Positions 19,396-29,194 of a stretch of 64,000 nucleotides of DNA are shown in pieces. Source of the stretch: Advenella kashmirensis W13003 (GTDB lineage Bacteria; Pseudomonadota; Gammaproteobacteria; Burkholderiales; Burkholderiaceae_B); NCBI RefSeq assembly GCF_000506985.1, contig NZ_KI650979.1, positions 310,001 to 374,000 of the forward strand, written 5' to 3'. The translations under genes were made by a program, and so were the position numbers. The stretch's first letter is position 1. Each line of letters opens with the position of its first letter. The notes beneath the pieces are model-generated. The model was not told the origin of the DNA. It did not search any database and saw nothing but the letters and a program-made list of their open reading frames with translations.

Positions 19396-19560
19396 ATTGT
19401 TTGGGTCGCAAAATTTATCCTCCTCGCCAAATGAAAGCCACATGCGATTGTGGAAGATTAGGAACTCACTGTTATCTACTTTATTCATTACTAGGGCAGC
19501 CATATGGATATCTACTGTAGACATCCATCCGGCACTTGAAGCATATGGAGTCGCTTAACC

Positions 19561-20232
19561 ATGGCAATTAGTGACAACACGGTAAAGCTGCTCTGGGGCC
19601 GTGCAGCCGGAATTTGCTCAAATCCTGGCTGCCGGGAAGATCTGACCGTCCTGCTCGAGGGTATTCGTGGCTTCAATGTTGGCGAGATGGCTCATGTTAT
19701 TGCCAGTAGCCCTACTGGCCCACGAGGAGTGGCCGGCGGAGGAAGTGATGAGTATGAAAACCTAATTCTTCTGTGCCCAACGTGTCATCGTACGATCGAC
19801 AAAGCTCCATCGGGAACCTACTCAACGGAAACGCTTCATTTATGGAAAAGATCTCACGAGGCTAGCATTCGTTCCAATGGCATGGCAAAAATTTTTCAGA
19901 ACTCTGAAGAATTAAAGAAACACATAACATTCCTACTTGCTGAAAACCATGCGCTGTGGGCCACTATAGGGCCGCAATCCTCAGTGGCAAAAACAGATCC
20001 CGGATCAAACATGAATGAAATTTGGACGTTGCGAAAACTTGATACGATCGTCCCCAATAATATTGAAATCATCAATACAATCGGCGCAAACTTTAGGCTA
20101 CTCAGCAAAGCAGAAATATATCTATTTTTCTTATTTAAAAATCACGCTAAGGCCTTTGAGCAACACCAATACACTAGGTTAGACAATTACCCACTCTTCC
20201 CCCAAGAGTTTGAGAAAGCGATGCAACCATGA
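19561..20232 (+). CDS. HNH endonuclease-domain protein
   Basis: A 223-residue protein whose N-terminal 80 residues form an HNH/zinc-finger nuclease fold: GICSNPGC (Cys19, Cys24), GEMAHVIASS (His45), then ENLILLCPTCHRTID (Asn67, Cys72, Cys75, His76). The remaining 140 residues, predicted mostly helical, I do not recognise. It is the first of three tightly overlapping genes (next start overlaps by 4 bp), 165 bp after herA. It may be a DNA-cutting effector of that cassette; the assignment to defence is from neighbours only. Confidence 0.75.
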   Translation: MAISDNTVKLLWGRAAGICSNPGCREDLTVLLEGIRGFNVGEMAHVIASSPTGPRGVAGGGSDEYENLILLCPTCHRTIDKAPSGTYSTETLHLWKRSHEASIRSNGMAKIFQNSEELKKHITFLLAENHALWATIGPQSSVAKTDPGSNMNEIWTLRKLDTIVPNNIEIINTIGANFRLLSKAEIYLFFLFKNHAKAFEQHQYTRLDNYPLFPQEFEKAMQP

Positions 20233-20648
20233 GCCAGAACGGAAGCAATACTTGGAATGTGAGCTTTGCCCAGATTTCATGGCTCGAGCGACTTATTCGA
20301 AGCCACGGAAACTTTCTCAACCTCAGCCGGCATCACGATATCGCGTTCGAATTAGATCGACGTCAACAGCAAGATCATCTTTCCATAATATGTCTCAACG
20401 AGTACGCGATGGGGCTTACCGCAGTACATCGTGTTATCCATGAATTCGGAAAGCCATCAATTATTTATATTGGTGGCGGGTGGTGCGGTTACACGGAGCA
20501 AGCAAAGGAATTTTGTCTTTCTGAGCGTATAGGACTTTATGTCACAAATGAAATGTCGGGTGCTCTTTGGGCCAGCGAATATTGGGGATATCATCAACGA
20601 GACCAGAAAGGCAATCCAAACTATTACTTTAGTCGAGAGCAGGCTTAG
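20229..20648 (+). CDS. Unknown 139-residue protein between HNH and nucleotidyltransferase genes
   Basis: Not recognised with confidence. It is a soluble alpha/beta-looking protein; KPSIIYIGGGWCGYTEQAKE and RIGLYVTNEMSGALWASEYW are distinctive stretches. The pattern hydrophobic strand - Glu-x-Ala-Lys - second strand recalls small restriction-endonuclease-like or Rossmann-like cores, but no catalytic set can be assigned. Its ATG overlaps the HNH stop (ATGA), and the following gene starts inside it, so all three are surely cotranscribed. Confidence 0.6.
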   Translation: MSQNGSNTWNVSFAQISWLERLIRSHGNFLNLSRHHDIAFELDRRQQQDHLSIICLNEYAMGLTAVHRVIHEFGKPSIIYIGGGWCGYTEQAKEFCLSERIGLYVTNEMSGALWASEYWGYHQRDQKGNPNYYFSREQA

Positions 20649-20895
20649 TTCTGTCTATGGTTTCGGATCCGCGTTTCGAGGAGAAGAATTTCAGGACATT
20701 GACATACTCGCCGTACTCGGCAAAAAAACCGGTTCCATGATAGAAACTTACTATGCTTTGCGGGAGGTGCTTGTGAGCGCAACGAGAATGTACGGCGCTC
20801 CAATACACTTGACGGTACTCACAGAACCTGAGTTCGAGTCAAGGCCTCTCAAGTGTATGAAAGAGCTTGTCCCTTTGTGGACTAATGAGAGCTAG
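20539..20895 (+). CDS. Minimal nucleotidyltransferase-domain protein
   Basis: About 118 residues with the DNA polymerase beta-like nucleotidyltransferase signature: YGFGSAFRGEEFQDIDILAV holds G-S followed by D-I-D, the metal-binding pair of MNT-type enzymes. Such small NTases act in toxin-antitoxin systems (adenylylating HEPN toxins or tRNA). There is no HEPN partner here; the neighbours are an HNH protein and an unknown. The start lies up to 110 bases inside the preceding gene: ATG 20539 or 20548 are possible, so the exact start is uncertain. Confidence 0.65.
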   Translation: MSQMKCRVLFGPANIGDIINETRKAIQTITLVESRLSSVYGFGSAFRGEEFQDIDILAVLGKKTGSMIETYYALREVLVSATRMYGAPIHLTVLTEPEFESRPLKCMKELVPLWTNES

Positions 20896-20983
20896 AAATC
20901 TCTTCCAGCAGCTTCAAGGCAGCTAAAGTCGGAGCTAGTGACCAGCGTGATTGTTACTCGCTTCACACTGATTTTTTCAGTTA

Positions 20984-21005
20984 AGTACAGGTACAGTACA
21001 GGTAC
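20984..21005 (+). repeat. Two tandem 11-bp repeats downstream of the HNH cassette
   Basis: AGTACAGGTAC occurs twice head to tail, followed by a partial third (AGTGACC). The surrounding 230 bases (20896-21126) contain no gene. Confidence 0.7.
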
Positions 21006-21126
21006 AGTGACCAGTTTTCAGCCAGTCAGGCAAAATACGCTAACCTACTGATTTGAAACTAGTTTTACCTATTTCAACCTACGCTAGAATTCGCCCCATT
21101 TCCCTGTATGAACACTGTAAATTACC

Positions 21127-21179
21127 GACTCAAAATCCCCCGCCGCAAAGCCTGCCGGTTCGATTCCGGCCCCGGGCAC
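21127..21179 (+). repeat. Second tRNA-Leu 3' end repeat (att-like)
   Basis: Matches 15354-15406 of the tRNA-Leu gene at 51 of 53 positions, from anticodon loop to GGGCAC. The 5' half of the tRNA is missing, so it is not a functional tRNA. It marks the right boundary of the 5.8-kb Sir2-HerA segment and the left boundary of the next segment. Confidence 0.88.
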
Positions 21180-21261
21180 GACAGTTAAATCCCTAGGAAA
21201 TACAATGATTTAGCGCGATTCCCATTCTTACTCCGATACCGGGGGGATCTTCTAAAATTGC

Positions 21262-21923
21262 GGACTCTACACCATAAACGGGGATGGTACTCACCAAACT
21301 CTGTTAATCACTCCATTCCAACCGCATTGAGCCAAGACTCGCAAGCGGTAATTCTCAAAATTCCTAAACCCATACGCACGACGCGAGAGCATTTCCATTT
21401 TAGTATGGAAGCCTCCGGTGATGCCATCGATTTGGAAAAACGCCACACCAAAGGCTTTATGGTTCTTCAGATCGACCAGCGTGGTCGCGTAGCCGTCCTT
21501 GCGGCTGAAGAAATGCTCGTCGATGCCCAGTATCTGCGGGCACGATCGGCCTGACAGCTTCGAGACTTTCTGCTTAACGAAGGACTGATACCAGCGCTCG
21601 ACCGCGGCGCTGCCGATGCGGTGCGCACAAGTCAGCTTGCGCTGGCTGACGCCGCCGTCGTGGGCCTCAAAGACCTCCAGGTGGTGCAGTGGTATTTAGG
21701 CAGGCTCAGTAGACACGCTCTGGTGCACAATCATCAATCGATTACCCTGGCGGGTGTGCTAGAACGCGCGCTGGTAGGTCGCCTTGATCCGGACCGTCTT
21801 GTGCCGGCAATGCAGGCAGGGTGGGCGCTGTCCAGGCCGGGTCCAGACGTGAATATCTCGAAGGTGTTGCACGCGCTCGACTACAACACCAGTCAATCCT
21901 AGTATAGAATTTACGGGGGACAT
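21262..21923 (-). pseudogene. ISL3-family transposase pseudogene (copy 2)
   Basis: Reading from ATG at 21923 gives MSPVNSILGLTGVVVERV and a zinc-finger start (CLHCRHKTVRI), then stop codons, then QILGIDEHFFSRKDGYATTL, and after an internal deletion the C-terminal GFHTKMEMLSRRAYGFRNFE. So several parts of an ISL3 transposase remain but the gene is broken by stops, frame changes and loss of most of the DDE domain. The outer terminus GGACTCTACACCATAAACG matches copy 1 at 15447. Confidence 0.82.
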
Positions 21924-21966
21924 CAGTATTACTTCCATTAAGCCATGTTCTTGCTAAAACAAGTTT

Positions 21967-21987
21967 AATGAATACCGCTTGTCCCCC
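21967..21987 (+). repeat. Dispersed 21-bp repeat, copy 1
   Basis: The 21 bases AATGAATACCGCTTGTCCCC plus one more C recur exactly at 37334-37354, and GATGAAGA follows six bases later in both places. It probably derives from the edge of a mobile element I cannot name. Confidence 0.6.
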
Positions 21988-22289
21988 ATTTATGATGAAG
22001 AGCTAAGAGCTACGCGGACAGGAGCTACAGTCGCGAATAAGGTGATGAAGTCAGGAAAGATGGTTGAGCAGGCAAAGGCCAGATCTTTGGGTGCAGAGTA
22101 CACGTAAGCGCCAGCTCGCAGGCCCGAAGGGGGAGGACGGGCCGTAGGAAGGCTGGCGAAGCCTAGAGCAGCGCGGTCTGCATATACACAGAGACGCCAT
22201 GGTTTGATTAGGTGAAGAGTTTCAAAAGCAACACCACTCTGTTAATTTTTGATACATTCAATTAAATATCAGTTAAAGGACAACTCACC
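21988..22289. other. Gene-free stretch before the CD-NTase stub
   Basis: 302 bases. A short plus-strand frame to the stop at about 22108 reads like a protein end but has no recognisable domain or start. Nothing else seen. Confidence 0.4.
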
Positions 22290-22685
22290 ATGCTGACTAG
22301 AGTCGATGAAGATTACCTTGCCGCACTTGCGATCAGTGATATGCGCTATGACAAAGCCAGCCGCAGCTACCCTTCGCTCGGAGCATGGCTACATCGCCCA
22401 CAGCCCACTGTCCTCGCCTATAACCCGCAAGTCCATGCACAAGGATCCTTTCGTTTAAGTACGGCAATCCGTCAACCGTGCGACGACGAAGAGTACAACG
22501 GCGACTCTGTCTTCATTCTTGAGACCTTGGGCGCCGACGACCTGTCCCAGAAACAGTTGAAAACGCTCGCTGGCAACGAAATCAAGGCGTATCAGCGGTC
22601 TCAGAACATGGTAAAACCCATGCAAGGAGGACGTCGCTGCCGGATAGCCGTAGCTAACGAAACAGGAACATTCAATGATCTCTGA
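22290..22685 (+). pseudogene. Truncated CD-NTase (CBASS cyclase) stub with ruined active site
   Basis: 131 residues that match the N-terminal third of CBASS cyclic-oligonucleotide synthases (about 300-400 residues when whole): a helical start, then AQGSFRLSTAIRQP and DDEEYNGDSVFIL. In active enzymes the latter is of the EYDVDLV type with two Asp; here the first is Asn, so metal binding should fail. Homology fades after GRRCRIAV and the frame stops within the ABC-3C effector gene, which starts 11 bp before this stop. It may be a relic of a replaced CBASS operon, or now only a leader coupled to the next gene. Confidence 0.7.
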
Positions 22686-23772
22686 TTCTGACCTCAAGAA
22701 AATCCAACCAAAATTATTGAATGGGGAATCATCTCCATTGCATGTTCAAGTCGGCGTACCAATTCCCAAGGTTATACGAATCAGATTTTTCAGCCCCGAC
22801 GAATGGGAGGAATTCACAGAGGAATGGGCGAGCTCTCTAAAAAGTGATTACTCCAGAGTCCGGCGCTTCGGTGGGTCTGGCGACTTGGGAGTTGATATTG
22901 CCGGTTTTTTTTCAGAACAAGGATTTGAAGGAGAATGGGATAACTATCAATGCAAGCGATATGATCACGCACTACGACCAGGAGATGTTTGGGTAGAAAT
23001 CGGGAAGATTATTTATTACTCATACAGAGGTGAGTACACCGCTCCACGTAAGCATTATTTCGTCTGCTCCCAAGGAATTGGGACTAGCCTTGAAAAGCTA
23101 TTGAACAAGCCAGCGGAACTGAAAGCAAAAACGATCGAAAATTGGGATAAATATTGCCTCAACGGAATCACCTCAACAGTAACCATATCACTAACAGGTG
23201 GCCTAAAAAGCCATCTAGACGCCTTTGACTTTTCAGTGTTCACATCCCGATCGCTAGTTGAAATAATAGAGGGACACTCCAAAACTGTTTTCCATGCTGT
23301 TCGCTTTGGTGGAGGACTCCCTGCCCGTCCAAATCCTACTACACCTCCACCCATACCTACCGAAAACGAAAGTCGCTACATTCGCCAACTCCTCGATGCT
23401 TATGGGGACCATCTGGGAACACGCTTGCATGACACAACAGCGCTGAATTCACACGACATTATCAAACGTGACTACCTACGGCAACGTGAACGTTTCTATC
23501 ACGCAGAATCCTTAAAAAACTTTGCGAGAGATACGGTACCGGAGGGTACATTTGACTCGTTACAAGACGAAATTTATCATGGTGTCATTGATATCTGTGA
23601 AAACAGCCATCCCACTGGATTCGAAAGAATGAAGGCAACGGTAGCACAAGCATCAGCTGTCGCAGGGACTTCAAATCCGCTGGTTTCTTCGATAAAAACC
23701 CAGGATCGACAAGGAATTTGTCATCAACTTGCAAATGATGACCGCCTAATTTGGATGCCGAAAAATGACTAG
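22675..23772 (+). CDS. ABC-three-component system effector with Mrr-like restriction endonuclease domain
   Basis: A 365-residue protein. Residues about 40-125 hold a restriction-endonuclease-like core: FGGSGDLGVDIAGF (Asp74) and WDNYQCKRYDHAL (Gln92, Lys94), the D...QxK pattern of Mrr-type nucleases. Residues about 235-365 (RQRERFYHAESLKNFARD) fit the C-terminal domain of ABC-3C effectors. In this proposed conflict system an SMC-like ATPase and a middle component are thought to license a toxic effector upon invasion. It overlaps the CD-NTase stub upstream (11 bp) and the middle component downstream (8 bp). Confidence 0.78.
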   Translation: MISDSDLKKIQPKLLNGESSPLHVQVGVPIPKVIRIRFFSPDEWEEFTEEWASSLKSDYSRVRRFGGSGDLGVDIAGFFSEQGFEGEWDNYQCKRYDHALRPGDVWVEIGKIIYYSYRGEYTAPRKHYFVCSQGIGTSLEKLLNKPAELKAKTIENWDKYCLNGITSTVTISLTGGLKSHLDAFDFSVFTSRSLVEIIEGHSKTVFHAVRFGGGLPARPNPTTPPPIPTENESRYIRQLLDAYGDHLGTRLHDTTALNSHDIIKRDYLRQRERFYHAESLKNFARDTVPEGTFDSLQDEIYHGVIDICENSHPTGFERMKATVAQASAVAGTSNPLVSSIKTQDRQGICHQLANDDRLIWMPKND

Positions 23773-24256
23773 TTCTATATACCCAAGTCCCTTTAATAGC
23801 CCACTCGAAACAGGGATACGTTCGCTGGCGATCCTTGTTGCTTCATTTCCAGTAGCATTTGATCTGCAGCGGCTGGTTGAGATGGACTATCTAGTGGTCC
23901 ATTCAGGAGATGCTGACGGTCCACAGAGCCTTCATGCGCCTCTTCCATTGCGCGCAGGAGAGCTTCTAGTGAGACGCGGTTTAATCGAAAAGGGTTTAAC
24001 CTTAATGATGAGCCGCGGTCTCGTGCAGCGCGTGCCGGCTAACGACGGTTTTAGCTATCTTGCTGGAGAAAGTGCTGCACCCTTCGTTGCTTCCTTAACT
24101 TCAAGCTACTCTCATCAACTTAAAGAACGTGCGGAATGGGCTGTAGGCAGATTTCAGGATATAAAAACGGAGGAAATTCAACGCATAACACATAGTTTTT
24201 TCCAGCAATGGTCAAGCCAATTCCAAATCATTAACTCGGGCCGGAGGCCTCATTGA
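23765..24256 (+). CDS. ABC-three-component system middle component
   Basis: A 163-residue protein matching the ABC-3C middle component type 2 pattern as I know it: FNSPLETGIRSLAIL, FDLQRLVEMDYLVVHSGD, SLHAPLPLRAGELLVRRGL and GFSYLAGESAAPFV, a winged-helix-like sequence. It presumably links the effector to the ATPase. Overlaps of 8 bp with the effector gene and 4 bp with the ATPase gene show a single operon. Confidence 0.78.
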   Translation: MTSSIYPSPFNSPLETGIRSLAILVASFPVAFDLQRLVEMDYLVVHSGDADGPQSLHAPLPLRAGELLVRRGLIEKGLTLMMSRGLVQRVPANDGFSYLAGESAAPFVASLTSSYSHQLKERAEWAVGRFQDIKTEEIQRITHSFFQQWSSQFQIINSGRRPH

Positions 24257-26085
24257 ACGATAATTATATGCAGCTTCGGAAAATTTTGTTCAGAGGCCCA
24301 AGCCGTGAGGCGAGCCTAAGCTTCGCACCTGGAGTAAATGTAATTTGTGGTGCGTCCGACACAGGAAAATCCTTCCTCGCTGAATCGATTGATTTCATGC
24401 TTGGCGGCTCGGAACTTCGAGGAATTACCGAATTAGCAAAATATGCCGAAATAGAACTCGACCTTAGTATCAATAATGGTGAAAATTGGCGCTTTCGTCG
24501 ATCCACATCCGGTGGAAATTTTAAGCTAATCAATCTTGCCAAACCAGATTCGGATGAGGAAGTACTCAAACAGAACCATACTCACGGAAAAACTGACAAT
24601 CTTTCGGGATTTTTGCTTGAGAAAATTGGACTTTTGGGGACAAAAATCCTAAAAAGTAGCGTCAAATCGACGACCCAAAGTCTTAGCTTTAGGAATTTGG
24701 CCCGACTTATCCTTGTGCAGGAAGACGAGATTCAGCAAAAAGGATCGCCGTTTTGGAGCGGGCAGTTCACGACCAAAACAGCGGAATTAGCAACTGTCAA
24801 ACTCTTATTGACTGGTATAGATGACTCTTCTGTGATCTCAACCATTGAAGTCGGTAAAAATAATACGGAACAGGTCGCTCTGATTGATGAGCTGCTCACA
24901 GATATCAAGATAGAAATCGAAGATATAGGAGGAAATCGTGACGAGCTTGAATCCCAGCTTGAGCGACTCGAGTCGTCAATTAAAAGTCATCGAGATTCGC
25001 TCAATGTCGTACAGCAACGACTGGATAGCTTCCTGGCCCAAAGGCGTCGAGCGCTCAACGAGCGAACTGATACGCTAGATCGCCTAAGCGAAATTTCCGA
25101 TATGTTCTCACGGTTCAATTTGCTTCAAGAGCATTACGTCGTTGACATACATCGTCTTGAGGCGATCCAAGAAAGCGGCTCAATGTTTACTCATGTTGAC
25201 TCAGTTCCTTGCCCACTTTGTGGTGCAACGCCTAATGCACAACATCTGGAAGCCTCTTGCGAAGGTGACGTTAGTGCGATTGTTACCGCCGCTGTCGCAG
25301 AGATTGCAAAGATTGAGAAGCTGAAAGACGAATTGAATAACACTATTGCCGATCTTAAGACTGAGGAATTTGGCCTTGAAGAATTGCTAGCGGAAAAAGA
25401 GGCCACTTACCAGTCGCTAGACAAAACAATACAGCAAACAATTGGGCCCGAAGTCAATGACGTCCAGATTTCATTTTCAGAACTGATAGAGACGCGTTCT
25501 AAGATCCAAAAATCCATTGATCTGTTCACAAGAAAAGACAAACTTGAGAGTCGTAAGCGCGCATTGGAAGATGAAGGCGACACAAGAGAAGAAAAAGGCG
25601 ATGTAATATCCGGGCTTCCCGAGTCAATCGCACACTCACTCTCTAAAAAAATATCGTCGATCCTCAAGGCGTGGAATTTTCCGGGCGATGGACACGTTTA
25701 TTTCGATAAACAAAGTTCAGATTTTGTCATTGATGGCAAACCCCGTGGCAGCCGCGGCAAGGGACTACGTGCAATTACACATGCAGCTGTAAGCGTTGCA
25801 CTGCTTGAGTTTTGTCAGGAAAAAGGCCTATCACATCCCGGATTTATCACTCTCGATTCTCCTTTGCTCGCCTACTTCAAACCGGAGGGCGAAGATGATT
25901 TAGCTCTTAAAGGCACTGATTTAAAAGATCGCTTCTATGAATATCTTGCAAAGCACCATGGCAGAGATAGCCAAGTTGTAATTATAGAAAATCAACACCC
26001 ACCTGAGAGTATGAAAAATCGCCTTACTGTGACCGTGTTTACCAGCAATCCTAACGAAGGCCGCTTTGGGCTACTTGAAAAGTGA
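24253..26085 (+). CDS. ABC-three-component system SMC/Rad50-like ATPase
   Basis: About 610 residues. Walker A is VICGASDTGKSFLAES (GASDTGKS 33-40); a long coiled-coil centre holds a Rad50-style zinc-hook-like CPLC (Cys320/Cys323); the C-terminal head has GLSHPGFITLDSPLLAY (Walker B) and VVIIENQHPPES. This layout is typical of the DUF3732-like ATPases of ABC-3C systems, which are thought to sense DNA. TTG 24253 overlaps the previous stop (TTGA); ATG 24268 (MQLRKILFRG) is equally possible. The downstream DNA is an IS21 remnant. Confidence 0.82.
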   Translation: MNDNYMQLRKILFRGPSREASLSFAPGVNVICGASDTGKSFLAESIDFMLGGSELRGITELAKYAEIELDLSINNGENWRFRRSTSGGNFKLINLAKPDSDEEVLKQNHTHGKTDNLSGFLLEKIGLLGTKILKSSVKSTTQSLSFRNLARLILVQEDEIQQKGSPFWSGQFTTKTAELATVKLLLTGIDDSSVISTIEVGKNNTEQVALIDELLTDIKIEIEDIGGNRDELESQLERLESSIKSHRDSLNVVQQRLDSFLAQRRRALNERTDTLDRLSEISDMFSRFNLLQEHYVVDIHRLEAIQESGSMFTHVDSVPCPLCGATPNAQHLEASCEGDVSAIVTAAVAEIAKIEKLKDELNNTIADLKTEEFGLEELLAEKEATYQSLDKTIQQTIGPEVNDVQISFSELIETRSKIQKSIDLFTRKDKLESRKRALEDEGDTREEKGDVISGLPESIAHSLSKKISSILKAWNFPGDGHVYFDKQSSDFVIDGKPRGSRGKGLRAITHAAVSVALLEFCQEKGLSHPGFITLDSPLLAYFKPEGEDDLALKGTDLKDRFYEYLAKHHGRDSQVVIIENQHPPESMKNRLTVTVFTSNPNEGRFGLLEK

Positions 26086-28536
<2,451 letters not shown>

Positions 28537-28753
28537 GGGTCATTATTCGATTGCCGATTTCGGCAATAAAGGGGTCAAAATTCAATTGCCGTTGACAGCG
28601 GTAGCCATCCCCTTATGCCTTTACGGCTACGGTGGGCTACAGCCGATGGCGGTGGATCAGGTTTGCCAGCACACTTGTGGTCTGCCACCATGCATTGTTC
28701 GAGAGCCTAGGCGGTGTACGACCTAGTTCCAGCAGCAAAAGGCCCTTGCATAT

Positions 28754-29027
28754 CTACCCAACCCACTGCCCTGCCGTGCTGCGGGGATAGTCGATGACTG
28801 TAGCCATGGCTATGATTCTGTCTACCGGAGTAGGATTGGACCCAAAAAAATCATGTTCGGTCAGCTCGCGGACTAAATGGTCTCTACCTAAGACAAGTGT
28901 CAACGCTTCAATCAGAGTTGTCTTGCCCGTATTGTTGCCCCCCCACCAAGACAGCGTGTTTGCCGGACCGCACAAAACCCGTTTTCATTCCTTGAAAATT
29001 GTCAATTTTCAAGCTGGCTATTTGCAT
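28754..29027 (-). pseudogene. OLD-family ATPase/nuclease N-terminal stub, frameshifted
   Basis: Reverse-strand ATG 29027 opens MQIASLKIDNFQGMKTGF and leads to the Walker A GGNNTGKTTLIEAL, typical of overcoming-lysogenisation-defect (OLD) proteins. A run of seven G (plus-strand C run 28938-28944) is one base too long, so the Walker A lies in another frame. The ATPase sequence ends near PVDRIIAMATVIDYP with a stop at 28754, against 500-700 residues for a full protein. A dead defence-gene fragment bordering the IS21 element. Confidence 0.7.
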
Positions 29028-29194
29028 TTCTATTTTCTCGTGAAAAAGGTGTACAACCACAAACTTCTTACCTCAACTAGGGAAGATGTAGCCAAGCACC
29101 TTATTTGACTCATCGTTCAGGTGTGCGAGAGCCAACATGGTTAGCGAGCGACGGGCACAGCCAAGAGCAACCTCCTCCGACGCTTTCCTGAAGA

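Noticed and set aside
20984-21005. 11-bp tandem repeats as iterons of a replication origin
   Set aside because: Only two full copies and no rep gene nearby.
21915-21987. GGGGGACA ... TGTCCCCC as ends of a 73-bp MITE
   Set aside because: The left GGGGGACAT is the start of the ISL3 transposase frame on the other strand, so the symmetry may be chance; only the 21-bp dispersed repeat is reported.
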